From assembly GCA_043228905.1 (NCBI GenBank), contig JBHGNT010000001.1, positions 25,234,001 through 25,298,000 of the forward strand: a stretch of 64,000 nucleotides of DNA. The letters are read 5' to 3'. Shown in pieces: positions 25,835 to 36,269 of this stretch; position 1 is the stretch's first letter, and each line of letters opens with the position of its first letter. The notes beneath the pieces were generated by a model. It did no database searches, had not been told where the DNA came from, and saw only the letters and a program-made list of their open reading frames with translations. The stretch comes from Azolla caroliniana (lineage: Eukaryota > Polypodiophyta). The position numbers and the translations under genes are program-made.

Positions 25835-26089
25835 ATGAATGCGGATACACTTACGCCGTTCAGCCTCTCCCTTGAGGAAGCAGAAATACAAAGAATAACC
25901 AAACGCCCTCGAATGATGGGCTTCAAAACAAGTCGACGTGGAGTAGAAAAGATTAAGAAGATAAGGGAACGTGAGCTACGTCGACTAGAAGCTATGGTTG
26001 GGGTACCTTTTACATTGGGACCAGGGGCCACATCCACATCGCAACCCTTTGACCTCCTGCTTCTCTTCGAGAGACTTGGATGGAAATGA
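25835..26089 (+). pseudogene. Short basic frame at the LINE-2 3' end
   Basis: 84 residues directly after the ORF2 stop, rich in Arg/Lys (KTSRRGVEKIKKIRERELRR) and ending LLLFERLGWK. It may be the tail of ORF2 cut off by a stop, or 3' UTR open by chance. No family recognised. Confidence 0.35.
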
Positions 26090-26248
26090 AATTAGGCCTA
26101 GTATAACATGTTTTCATTGTAGAACATGTTTTTTTTTAGAACTATTTTTTATCTTATTTTGATTTTTTACTTTGAACGATGAATGGGTAAATATCCCATT
26201 TTTTGTAAACCATTTGTCTCATGGGCCAAATTTGGCCTTAGAAGACGT

Positions 26249-26250
<2 letters not shown>

Positions 26251-26318
<68 letters not shown>
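26251..26318 (+). repeat. (CT)n(AT)n tail of LINE-2
   Basis: About 20 CT units then about 13 AT units at the 3' end of the element. The flanking sequence right after it, starting tgtggttgacctttac, is Copia gag read in antisense. Confidence 0.9.
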
Positions 26319-26319
<1 letters not shown>

Positions 26320-26320
26320 A

Positions 26321-26900
26321 TGTGGTTGACCTTTACTACGATGCTTTATAGCTAACAAATTCTCATTTTCTAAATTGGTTGAGGAGTTAGCATAGTTGCC
26401 TTGACCTTTGCAATTGTTCCCATCATGCTTTTGCCAACAATCTTTGGCATAGTGTCCATGCTTCTCACTGTTGACGCATCTATTTGCATTGGAGTAGTCT
26501 CTGCCTCTATATCTTCCTCCCTCACCTCTATGGCTTCCTCTTCCTCATTAGGAATTTCCTTCGTCTTGGTTTGCTTGACTTCCTTGATTTCTTGCTTCTA
26601 CCTCTTCCTCTTGATCCACCTGTGCAGCTTTTGCCTCTTCCTCCTTTTTTTGCATAGAAGAGTTGGTCATGGCTTTCTTTTGATTTTTTGTCTCCATGTT
26701 TGAACCTCCTTAGTAACCATGAGAGAATTGATTGTTCAAAATCTAGTAATAAGTCCCTTACATGCACAAAGGTTGCGAATGTCTTCCATGTATCATTTTC
26801 CCTAAGACCATTGAGTGTGTGGACAAGTAAGTCATCGTCATCTATGACATATATCCTATTGAACCAAGTGCATTCGAAATCTCTTTTATTTTGAGTATGA
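26321..26900 (-). pseudogene. Copia-type gag remnant (minus)
   Basis: Minus-strand reading gives DDLLVHTLNGLRENDTWKTF (gag UBN2-like helix region), then a basic linker, then a zinc knuckle degenerate in its second Cys, with GHYAKDCWQKHDGNN. Frames are broken. The LINE-2 tail abuts its 3' side at 26320. The piece 31020-31241 is a second copy of the knuckle part. It belongs to a Copia family distinct from the element at 62-64 kb. Confidence 0.75.
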
Positions 26901-28770
26901 AAACATTGATGTTATGATTTGATGAATTCCTAAGGTTGTTGGGCTCATTCTTGGGCTGAATTTTCCTAGCCTTTGTAGATGTAGTATCTAGTTCTTGGAT
27001 ATGACCTATTATGTGAGTTGCGTATGTGTGGAGATAGAATGAAGATCACACATTTATCCCTCCCCTCCCATTCTATGGTCACTCTCCTTTTACCTCAGTA
27101 GGTGCATTGGGATGTATGTAGGCCTTCACCTCAGTACCACTAGCTAACCCCCATAAACCCTTTTCCATGAGGAAGTTAGAGATTCTAAACATTCAAGTTT
27201 GGTAGTTGCTCTTCTCAATCTTTTCAGTCTGAGTGTTATAGTCTCATATTGTGTATGAGACTATCTATTGGATCCTAATCCCTCCTTGTATTGTGATAGA
27301 GATGAAAAAGAATATATATTACCTTCCCATAAGAGCATCCTTTTTTTTTAATCATTTGATGATGATAGAAACTCCTCCTTCCCTAAACTCCTTCAAATCT
27401 TCCTAATCTTTGCTTCAATCCGTGGCTCTTCAAAGCAACTTTTAAATTTTGTACATTAAATGTTGAATTCCCAAGCTTTCCAATAGGCTATAATTCACTA
27501 AATTTTGTGAACTTTATGTGTGTAAACTTCCTTGCACAAAACAAACTCAAAATTATCAAAACATGTATCTAGCATCTGTATCTTATGTTTCAAACACATC
27601 ACTTATGAATATACAAAAAAAAAACTAGAGGGCTTTCAAGCTAAGTATACTCGAGAATATAACACTTTTAAACTTTGATTATACTCAAAAGAAGGCTTAC
27701 AAGACTAGAAATAAAATGAGCTATATTAAGCCAAGTGAGTATGTTTAAACCTAGATTATGCACTCCCAATGAGAGCCTACAAAATACCCAAAAACTAAAG
27801 GTGATATACCACTCTCCAATGCTTTGCTTATATAGTGCTTCAACAAAAGTTTGCTTGAAATTTGAATTCAAAAAGTTATGTCCGAATTCCCCCACTTTTC
27901 TTCATTACAAGGCATGGACAAGTGGTTGTATATTAGTGATGTGGCATTTGGCTAAGCAATGCTTGTGATTGCTAGAGTTCTAACAAAAAACACACCTACC
28001 CACTTGGTTTTAGCAACATTTGACAAGTATAGTATGTTAATCGATACCACAACGGATCGTAGAGTTATATAGGGGTCATTTAGATCGCCACGTCATATAT
28101 GTCTACAAATACATGGAGATTTTGTCTTGGCATGCTCATCCGTCATGCTTGTTCTTCCATTTCGTCCAAAGTTTGCAATATGTGGTTTGGATTTCTTGCA
28201 CCTCGCACTCCATTTCTGGTAAATGGCATATCCCACCCCCATATTTGGGCATTGTTTGTTTAGGAGAAGAGAAGTAGCGTTTGCGTAGGGGTGATTATTA
28301 CTATTGTCAACTATTTTGAGACTAGCGCCTTCTTGGTCATGTTTCATCACCATGAACGGGGGATTGCACGAGTGCCACATACACGAACGAATTCACGCCA
28401 CGATTAGTGCTCAAGAAGTGTGAGGGTGCATCGAACGTACATGCACAATGCATTGGTGTTTCCCTCCCCCATTATTCGGCAACTCCTATAACCCTCGCCA
28501 TCAAGGCCTGGTTTGTACGTCACACAACGTTAGCCTGCTAGCATCGAAAGTAAAAATTTGTGCAAAAGAGAAAATTGAGGTGAGGTTGATGTATATGCTA
28601 TGTGATCTCTTCCCTTTCTCTCTCTATATATCTTATACATACCTGATAGACATATACATATAGGAACCAATGAGTGAGGATAGGATTAGTAGTAGTAGTA
28701 GTAGTAGTAGTAGTAGAAGTAGTGTCTCATGGGGAAGGAATACAAACAAAACCAACACAAGAAAGAATAG
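26901..28770. other. Spacer upstream of U1
   Basis: No supported gene. A (GTA)n array lies at about 28688-28715. The long minus-strand frame at 28093-28380 has no known motif. Confidence 0.4.
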
Positions 28771-28777
28771 ATTCAAT

Positions 28778-28787
28778 GTCCCACATA
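28778..28787 (+). promoter_or_regulatory. USE of the U1 gene
   Basis: gtcccacata matches the plant snRNA upstream sequence element (consensus RTCCCACATCG). It lies 23 bp before the TATA box, the four-turn spacing typical of Pol II-transcribed plant snRNA genes. Confidence 0.9.
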
Positions 28788-28810
28788 CATAGGATGGAAA
28801 GCAGGGTAGC

Positions 28811-28818
28811 TATAAAAA
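28811..28818 (+). promoter_or_regulatory. TATA box of the U1 gene
   Basis: tataaaaa, 32 bp upstream of the U1 start. Confidence 0.9.
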
Positions 28819-28842
28819 GAAGGCGCTGAACACTGAGAGAAC

Positions 28843-29004
28843 ATACTTACCTGGGCGGGGTCGATCGGTGATCAGGAAGGCCGATGGCTTAGGGCCGGCG
28901 CCTCCATTGCACTGCCGGAGGGGCTGTTTGCCCTAGCATCTCCCCAATGCGGGAGAGTGCACGTCATAATTTGTGGCAGCGGGGGCTCGCGTTCGCGCGG
29001 CCCC
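28843..29004 (+). ncRNA. U1 spliceosomal snRNA
   Basis: Pairs with 5' splice sites in the nucleus. The 5' end is the canonical atacttacctg. The stem-loop I loop gatcaggaag fits the U1-70K site, the stem-loop II loop cattgcactgc fits the U1A site, and ataatttgtgg is a good Sm site. The GC-rich stem-loop IV (gggggctcgcgttcgcgcgg) ends in cccc. The length, about 162 nt, is the plant norm. USE and TATA are correctly placed, so the gene looks functional. It faces the U2 gene at 30051-30252 (convergent). Confidence 0.95.
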
Positions 29005-29659
29005 TTTCAAATCTAACACCAAAATCAGAGGCAGAGAACAATTACCTTTCTTCGCTATAATTGTCCTAAATTATCAGTCAAAGCTTCATCTATTCCAATC
29101 AATACATAGAGACTGCACTGGAAAATCGTTCCCTCTGAAAACACCATTTACATATATTTAGAAGGCCTAACTAAGATTTGACAACAGGTCAGGTGGGATG
29201 CGCTTGCCTATATTAACATATAAATCCTATCCTTACACCCCCACCATAATATTTGCTAGGACACGAAGTGCTTTGCCGTGTAGGATTTGCAGAGAACCTT
29301 TGGTATAGACATTTCATAGTTCGATAGCGCCACATTCCATATCCATCCATACATAGCCCCATGGGAAGGAAGCGTAGAGAGAAATGTGGTTAGGTAGTCA
29401 GGGCGGGGAGCCATTCATTATACACAGCAGCCCTACACTACCTGGCCATTGCGTGCGTGTTGGAAAGGCCTCGGAATAGACAAACATGCTATAAGCTCTA
29501 GTGAACTTCTTGCTGTGGGCAGCTACCCACAATGCCCGAGTCGCTCAGATCCATCCACCTATCTATATCTATATATCCATCATATCGTTATATCTATCAA
29601 TCTACACACACACATATATATATCCCCTACCGTGCTTTCCACAGAAATATATATATATA

Positions 29660-30050
29660 TCAAGTTCCCCATCATATCTAATATATGCCCTAGATTGGCT
29701 TCCACATGAATATAACTCCGATTTCTCCATAACACCAGTCTCTACAGAAAGTAGAGATTTGAACCGAGTTTCTCAGACAAATGAAGTTCTATAACCATAT
29801 ATTCCTTTTTTTTCTCTCTTTCAGTAGAAAGATTACTTCGGATTGGAGAGGGGGATATATGTAATCAAGTTCCCCATCATTTATAATTCATGACCAGGTT
29901 GGCTTCTACATGAATATAAATCAGACTCCTCCATCACGCATCTCTCTCAAGAAAGTAGAAATTTCAGTGTTCCTCGTAGAAACGAAGTTCTACCACAATA
30001 CATTGTTTTGTTTCTTTCAGTAGAAAGATTAGGTGGGATTGGAGAGGGGG
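29660..30050. repeat. About 200-bp tandem duplication next to U2
   Basis: Two units, roughly 29660-29865 and 29866-30050. Each runs from caagttccccatcat through tttcagtagaaagatta to ggattggagaggggg. The second unit directly abuts the 3' end of the U2 gene, so the U2 3' flank, including any 3'-end-formation signal, exists twice. Confidence 0.85.
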
Positions 30051-30252
30051 GCGCGCCTATATGACCTCAGCGTCAGTGCAATACCGAGGCAACGCATGCA
30101 GCTCCCAAAGACAGCAAGCTGTCTCATGCAGGGGCTGCCCCCATGAAAGAAATTAGGTTAATATCATGTGGCCTTATAGGCCACGTATCAGATATTAAAC
30201 TGATAAGAACAGATACTACACTTGATCTTAGCCAAAAGGCCGAGAAAGGTAT
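30051..30252 (-). ncRNA. U2 spliceosomal snRNA, copy 1
   Basis: Minus-strand transcript starting atacctttctcggcc. Pairs with the intron branch site. Visible: the 5' region through the branch-binding gtagtatctg, the stem IIa region (cagtttaatatctgatac), the Sm-like aatttctttc, a perfect hairpin agacag-cttg-ctgtct, and the U2B''-type loop cggtattgcactg near the 3' end. About 200 nt. The Sm site departs from the usual run of U residues (auuucuuu), identically in both copies. A TATA and USE lie upstream on the minus strand. Confidence 0.95.
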
Positions 30253-30277
30253 GAATTGTTAAACTGGACTACTTTCG

Positions 30278-30286
30278 TATTTATAT
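30278..30286 (-). promoter_or_regulatory. TATA box of U2 copy 1
   Basis: Minus-strand atataaata, about 26-34 bp upstream of the U2 start at 30252. Confidence 0.85.
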
Positions 30287-30308
30287 GTGACACCCAAACA
30301 TGCCTCTG

Positions 30309-30318
30309 TATGTGGGAT
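30309..30318 (-). promoter_or_regulatory. USE of U2 copy 1
   Basis: Minus-strand atcccacata, 22 bp upstream of the TATA box: Pol II-type spacing, matching the U1 promoter. Confidence 0.9.
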
Positions 30319-30651
30319 ATATCTCTCTATCTTTCCTCTTCTCACATCAAGAAAGCAATAAAATACCTTTTCTCAAGCTTTTACATACACTCCAAAACCT
30401 CAAATTACCGTTCGTCGATAAATGCCTTAATTTCGCAAGTCCACTAAGGGGGTGAGCAGTGAACCATGGCATCGTGTTAAGGGTGTACCCAATAAGAAAC
30501 GAGAGCAAATACTATTTTCCTTTTAACCCCGTTTAAATTAGGCATTTGGAATAAACATGTTATGGTAGTACTCCTTTAACTTCCTTAATATTGCAACACT
30601 CAAACCTTAAGTGTTTGCACTTAATCACGGATATAGGAGTGGTTGGTTTTA

Positions 30652-31010
30652 ATGCATTACGATGTGAGAACGGAGCCTTGGGGCACAAGTGATGAGAGTG
30701 GTTGTCTATGCACATTTTGCCCCAAATAAGCTTGAGAGTATGAATATTATACTTTGATACAATGCTCTCCCTTTGATCATATTCGACTATGCTTTCCACA
30801 CATCATCAACCAAAACCAATCCTTGCATGAATTCCTCCCACAACCACAATGTGCACTCTCAATTGCAACATTCATTGGCAAAGCTCTTGAACATCAAGAG
30901 TCACTACTCACTTTCACATGTATAACGTGAAATGTGATATTTTTGGCTCCATAGGTCATATTTGACCTCCGAAAACGATAATAAAATCTCTCTATCTATC
31001 TATCTATATA
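30652..31010 (+). mobile_element. Retroelement 3' end, copy B
   Basis: Closely matches copy A (15008-15345) from gatgtgagaac to the terminal palindrome GGTCATATTTGACC (30954-30967) and a CTAT/CT/AT tail. It lies between the two snRNA cassettes, just after the copy 1 promoter flank. Confidence 0.75.
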
Positions 31011-31019
31011 TATATATAC

Positions 31020-31241
31020 CACACCTCATAATGTGATTGACCTTTACACGATGCTTTATAGCTAACTATTTCTCATTTTCTAAATTGGTTGAGGAGTTAG
31101 CATAGTTGCCTTGACCTTTGTAATTGTTCCCATCATGCTTTTGCCAACAATCTTTGGCATAGTGTCCATGCCTCCCACTATTGACGCATCTATTTGCATT
31201 GGAGTAGTCTCTAACTCTATATCTTCCTCCCCTACCTCTAT
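31020..31241 (-). pseudogene. Copia gag zinc-knuckle fragment
   Basis: Minus strand reads RGRGGRYRVRDYSNANRCVN, then GRHGHYAKDCWQKHDGNN: a Gly/Arg-rich linker and a CCHC knuckle in which the second Cys is Ser. Nearly the same as 26321-26520. It joins directly to the U1 remnant at about 31242. Confidence 0.8.
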
Positions 31242-31287
31242 TGGAGTGCACTTCATAATTTGTGGCTGCGGACGTTCCCGCGGCCCC
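31242..31287 (+). pseudogene. Truncated U1 snRNA
   Basis: Matches the last third of U1: gagtgca, cataatttgtgg (Sm site), then a damaged stem-loop IV missing about six bases, ending cggcccc. The first 115 or so nucleotides, including the 5' splice-site-pairing end, are absent; a Copia fragment stands in their place. Downstream sequence continues like that after the intact U1 (tttcaaatctaacaccaaaa). Confidence 0.9.
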
Positions 31288-32161
31288 TTTCAAATCTAAC
31301 ACCAAAATCAGAGTCACAGAGTTATGTAGAGAGAATCTACATTTCTCTTGCTTCTCCTATGTATATGAGTGAAGCTTCCTCTGTTCCACTCAATAGATGA
31401 AGAATTTCTCGATGGAGCTTCTTCTCATCCCACTTGATCCGTAGGTTGTCCGATTGAAAATCGTTCCCTCTGAAAATGCGGGATGCGCTTTTGCCAATAC
31501 CATATGATCCTTATTCCTACACCCCCCATAGTCTTTGCTTGGACACGAAGTGCTTTGCATAGATGTGGCCAGATTTCATAACCCGTAGGATTTGCAGAGT
31601 ACCATTGGTATATAAACATGCCATAGGTAGATAGCGCCACATTCCATATCCATCCATACATAGCCCCAATGGAAGCGTAAAGAGAAATCTAGCTAGGTAG
31701 TCAGGGTGGGGGAACCATTATTCATACACACAAGTCCTGCACTGCCAGGCCATTGCGTGCGTGTTAGAATGGCCTCGGCTTAGTAGCCTAAAGAATAGAG
31801 AAACATGGCTCTAAGGTTAAGTTAAATTCGTGCTGTGAGCCACTCCCTACCCAGAATGCCCAAGTTGGTCAGATCCATCATATACCACATTTCATACTTA
31901 CATTCGCATATATGTCTATATATCCCCTACCTTGCCTTCCACAAATATAATATCAGGTTTGCCATCATATCGAATATATGACATGACCTAATTTGCCTCC
32001 AACATAAATATAAATCAGGTTTATGAATCATTGCAGTCTCTGGAAAGCATGGATATGAAATTAAGGGGGCTTTCTCAAACAAATGAAATAATATTCACAA
32101 TAATTCTTTTTCTTTTTTTCTCTTTCAGCAGAAAGATTAGTTGAGAGGATTGGAGTGGGGG

Positions 32162-32362
32162 TGCGCCTATATGACCTCAGAGTCAGTGCAATACCGAGGC
32201 GACGCATGCAGCTCCCAGAGACAGCAAGCTGTCTCATGCAGGGACTGCCCCCATGAAAGAAATTAGGTTAATATCATGTGGCCTTATAGGCCACGTATCA
32301 GATATTAAACTGATAAGAACAGATACTACACTTGATCTTAGCCAAAAGGCCGAGAAAGGTAT
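32162..32362 (-). ncRNA. U2 spliceosomal snRNA, copy 2
   Basis: About 97 percent identical to copy 1 by eye, with about five differences, all in the 3' half; the 5' 100 nt including the branch-binding gtagta are unchanged. One change turns a G-U pair closing the agacag/ctgtct hairpin into G-C. USE and TATA are retained, so it is probably also expressed. Confidence 0.95.
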
Positions 32363-32387
32363 GAATTGCTAGACTGGACTACTTTCG

Positions 32388-32428
32388 TATTTATAGGAGA
32401 CACCCAAACATGCCTCCCTATGTGGGAT
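32388..32428 (-). promoter_or_regulatory. TATA and USE of U2 copy 2
   Basis: TATA (minus-strand tataaata, 32388-32395) and USE (minus-strand atcccacata, 32419-32428) are 23 bp apart. Confidence 0.85.
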
Positions 32429-32718
32429 ATATATCTCTCTACCTTTCATCTTCTCACACCAAGCAAGCAATAAAATACCATACAATAGCTTTTCGCAAGT
32501 TCACTAAGGGGGCGAGCACTGAACCATGGCATCGTGTTAAGGGTGTACCAAATACGAAACGAGAGCAAATACTATTTGCCTTTTAACCCGTTTAAATTAG
32601 ACATTTGGAATTAACATGTTATGGTAGTATTCCGTTATCTTCATTAATATTGTAACACTCAAACCTTAAGTGTTTGCACTTAATCACGTGTATAGGAGTT
32701 GTTGGTTTCAACAAATGA

Positions 32719-33264
32719 TTAATTGATAGAGATGGTTGCTTGCGAATGATTTATTGCATGAGTGAGTGAGTGAGTGCATTTGCACTTACCAATTTGAGTT
32801 GCAACACACATCATCCATGTAGGGACCATTCTAATGTACAAATCTGAGGCAAATATATGGTCAACACCCCGTTGATATGTGCTTAGTGCAGTGGTAAGCC
32901 CAAATGTCATTTTCTTGTACGTCAATGTTCTGAATTTGCTAGCAATGGTTGTTTACTGTTGATATTTGGTCACCATGATGATTTGGTTGTAACCAGAAAA
33001 ACCATTGATGAGACCATAGGCTTCTTTACATGCTACCCATTCTAACCATTGAGTGGATGGTCGCTTTGTTATCACATTGTTGACCTTTGGGGAGACACAT
33101 TTCATATTTTTGTAGTTCCAAGTGAGTATGTATTCAGATTCCTTGAGAAGGAAAACCATTTTTTTCTCTTCTTGAGGTGTGAAATCTATTGCTACCATAG
33201 GTTGAGGATTTTTTGTATCATTGAGGTTTATTTGTTTATCCTGGGTGGGACCATCAAAAAGCAA
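32719..33264 (-). pseudogene. Gypsy reverse transcriptase fragment
   Basis: Two nearly abutting minus-strand frames. The first (33264-32953) has LTWNYKNMKCVSPKV and ends GLINGFSGYNQIIMVTKYQQ. The second (32925-32719) has TYKKMTFGLTTALSTYQRGV and DHIFASDLY. These are the pre-RT and RT motifs (DGFSGYNQI, MPFGL.NA..TYQR) of Ty3/Gypsy pol. Stops and divergence mark it as a relic. No LTR found nearby. Confidence 0.8.
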
Positions 33265-33570
33265 GGCCTTGCCCTTTCAGCTTTAGGCTAACAATGGACC
33301 GGGAACCTTGTTCATATGCCTTGAACTACGCGGGAAAAACTACTTTTGTTTTATCATGTTCCAATGTTCTTGACGTGTTGCTTCTAATTTGTTAACTATA
33401 CGTAGGTGACTTGATCATGTATTTATTTCTAGCTTTATTACACATAATTCAACGACTAACCTACACTTTTCACGTTTTACCTTTTCTTAATCTTAACCAT
33501 GGTCTCTCTATGTTCAACAAATGTTGTACTTGGCATACTCATTGTGAGGTTGGTGGGAGTGAATGGATTC

Positions 33571-33892
33571 AAGGATGCTACTAGTTGTAGTCTACACACT
33601 TCAATTGATGTTAGCAAAAGAAGCTGACTCCAAAAGAGGAGGTATGGAGTATCGTGTTGTGGATTAATTCCAACTAGTTTTTCATCAATAATTGAATCTT
33701 AGTGGAATTGTGAAAACATGATCTAAAAACGCATTTGGGAGTCTCTCATTGATGGCCCAATGGAGTGAGGGCGATTGAAGATAAACAAATTTGAGGATTC
33801 TACTAGTCTACACATTTCAATTGATGATAGCAAAAAAACCACAACCTCCAAAGGGGGTATGGAGTGTCTTGTTGTGGATTAATGCCAACTAC
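33571..33892. repeat. Diverged direct repeat, about 220-bp spacing
   Basis: 33571-33676 and 33792-33892 share a block with acttcaattgatg, ccaaa.g.ggtatggagt and cttgttgtggattaat. Origin unknown. Confidence 0.6.
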
Positions 33893-35590
33893 TACATCAA
33901 CCACTCTTTGTGATCGCTAATTCCATCATAAATAAAACCAAATCCAAATGGGTGATCTTACACAAGCCCAACTTTGACATTTGTTCTTGAGGAGAATTTG
34001 ATGCATGATGTATACTAAAATGTACCATACAATCCTAGCAACAATAAATTTCATGTTGAAAGTGAGTCTCACCAATTTGGTTGTTGTACACAATATAACA
34101 ATTTCCAAATGTACATAATAAATTCAAATGCCAAAGAAATGGTTTCATTGTTTTAGGCTTTGTGAAATGTGTAGTTTTTAACAAAACGAATTTTATTGCA
34201 CTCAACTATTCCTATGAACTTTGAACATTACCAAAGCCTATTATGCCATCATATTTTCAATGTGATTAGAGAATGAGGGAGATCCTCTCACTTTTTTCTC
34301 CCCATGTGATACCACCATTATACACACACACACACATATGTGTGTGTGTATATATATAACATGTGTATCATTTGATACCGTAAAGGCATCCATAAGCTTG
34401 AGCTAGCTAGCCACCAAGTTTCATTATGGATATGCATATATTTACCTATTGAGTTTGTAATATTAACAACGATCACTCTAAGAAAAACAAAAAATGGCTC
34501 ATTGGTATATTTATCTCTTCATTTCTTGAAGATTTTTCAAGTATATCATAGTTTCTTTGGGGCCCCTATCCACATTAGGTTTGGATGGACCAATCACTAT
34601 ATCAGAGTGCCATGATTTTATCTCTCTAGCTTCCTGCATGTAGACATGACCACACCACCAAATCAGTAAAGCTTAAACATTTACGAAACATAATTGAGAA
34701 TGACTTCACTGTATATGTGAAACAAATTCATTAAGACTTACTCTCCATCTATAAGAACATGAAAGTCATAAATTCGTGATTCACATTCATCTCTACTTAC
34801 ATGTAGCAAATTTAATTAAGAGTGGACCGTGGCATTGCTTAAATGCACAATGATGCCATGATCATTTTAATTTGACTACCATCACAAATTAAATCTACAT
34901 CAAATCCTTTACAAGTCAATTAGACAAACTTGATTGGCACACCAAGATATTGGCTCATATGGATGCACAAATGTATCAATGAGACAAACAAGTGTCACAC
35001 AAACACAATCATGAGTAGTGTTTAAAGAACATTGTTGGTCACTAATTCGCCAAGTCTTTTTTTCATGCGCGAAATAGTTAATATGAAGCTACGAGAATAT
35101 ACCTTGCACGATCATTACATTTATACTATGGAGGGACATTTCATTGCTAGCAAGAATGAGGATTCATAGTTTTAAGCACGAGATGTAGCTTGAAACTCTT
35201 CCCCATAAAGAGGTTAGGAGAAGCCAATGCTATTGTTCTTCAAAGAGGGCTATTCATGATAGAAAGTAAAGGCATCTTCTTTTGAACATGTTATCGGAAT
35301 TTATTCTTACGATAATATTTCCCAACCAGCAATTTCAGCAATAGTGGATTATGGGAAAATACCACAATTTTACACAATGTCTTTTTATACAATTCTATAA
35401 TTTGGCAATGTTTCCTATATTAGTACCACAAATTTATATGAAAATCCCATATTAAATTTACATCTAAGATGCTCTAATGGTTATAACTTATAACTATTTG
35501 CTAACATTTAAGATCAACCACTACCTCCTTCCTTTTCTGAACGCCCAAAGGACGATGACGGATTAGAAGGAGTTGAAATACTTATCTGGA
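33893..35590. other. Intergenic spacer
   Basis: No supported gene. 34321-34350 is an (AC)n-(GT)n palindrome centred on catatg that could form a cruciform. The PLAC8 gene's 3' part may reach about 35520. Confidence 0.4.
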
Positions 35591-35715
35591 ATTACAAGAA
35601 AACTTCCAAAAGAGTCTGAAGAAAAGTAAAGTGTATATCTCTATCGTATTTTGATCCCCTTCGAGACGATGATTTGGAATGGTCCAACAAAGAAAAAGAA
35701 CAAAACCATAAATAC

Positions 35716-36182
35716 CTGACAAAGGGCACAAGGATGGCAAAGGCAATGTGCTTGCTTGTCAGACAAGGGAATATCGGGCAATCCTTGCTTCGCACGTAAT
35801 TTGCGACGATAAGGGGTAGCAAGACAAGGGATGCATGTGAACCAATAGGCCAAGGGCCCACACAAGAAACAGGCTGGAACAGCCCACCACCCGGCAAGTG
35901 CATAGAAAGAGCAAGCTCTACAAAAAAAAAAAAAAACCGAACCCGAAAAACATAGATATTATTTCAGTAAAGAAAACATAAAAAATATATAAAAAATTCT
36001 GGTTTGGGTGGTGAATGGGATCTGAATGACCTGAGGAAGGGTACCCGGCCATCCGTGATGTTCTTGGCGTTGCGGCCGAAGACAACGCAGGGGCAGAGAG
36101 CCACGCATGCCGACACCTCCAAATCCTCCACCATGTCCCGCCCAATCAGCTGAGAAGACCATCGATTGAATGAGCTCGCCAT
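35716..36182 (-). CDS. PLAC8-family cysteine-rich protein (3' exon unresolved)
   Basis: Small membrane-associated Cys-rich protein of the PLAC8 family; plant members include the cell-number-regulator and cadmium-resistance proteins. Exon 1 is 36182-36031 (MASSFNRWSSQLIGRDMVED) and exon 2 is 35917-35716. The phases fit (AG plus A gives Arg). Signatures: VSACVALCPCVVFGRNAKNI in exon 1, then a hydrophobic WWAVPACFLCGPLAYWF, PYRRKLRAKQGLP and HCLCHPCALCQ, where the family usually continues with EYREL. After CALCQ there is a donor (gtattt). The next exon is unclear; one option begins after attccag near 35559 and ends at a TGA about 70 nt on, but it lacks family residues. Family call strong, C-terminus open. 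If the final exon is missing, this would be a truncated copy. Confidence 0.8.
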
Positions 36183-36238
36183 GGATGGTGTCCCCTCCGC
36201 CTCCTCTCCGTTTCAGTATTTTGGGAAACACCTTCCTT

Positions 36239-36269
<31 letters not shown>

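Larger units (their letters stand above)
21060..26320 (+). mobile_element. Second LINE, coiled-coil ORF1 type, decayed
   Basis: About 5.2 kb on the plus strand, starting roughly 200 bp from the 5' end of the minus-strand L1. The 5' region (about 21140-21420) is a degenerate CGTC/GTTGTC-rich minisatellite. Then come an ORF1 with a coiled coil, an ORF2 with endonuclease, RT and a C-terminal CCHC-like cluster, and a short basic reading frame. The 3' end has a hairpin at 26224-26237, then (CT)n(AT)n at about 26251-26318. It is not the plant L1 lineage at 15.4-20.9 kb: ORF1 lacks a CCHC knuckle, and the C-terminal zinc cluster is of another type. Exact 5' boundary uncertain. Confidence 0.85.

Noticed and set aside
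34321-34350. Perfect palindrome as a transposon terminus
   Set aside because: It is an (AC)n-(GT)n microsatellite that is self-complementary by composition; no element lies beside it.
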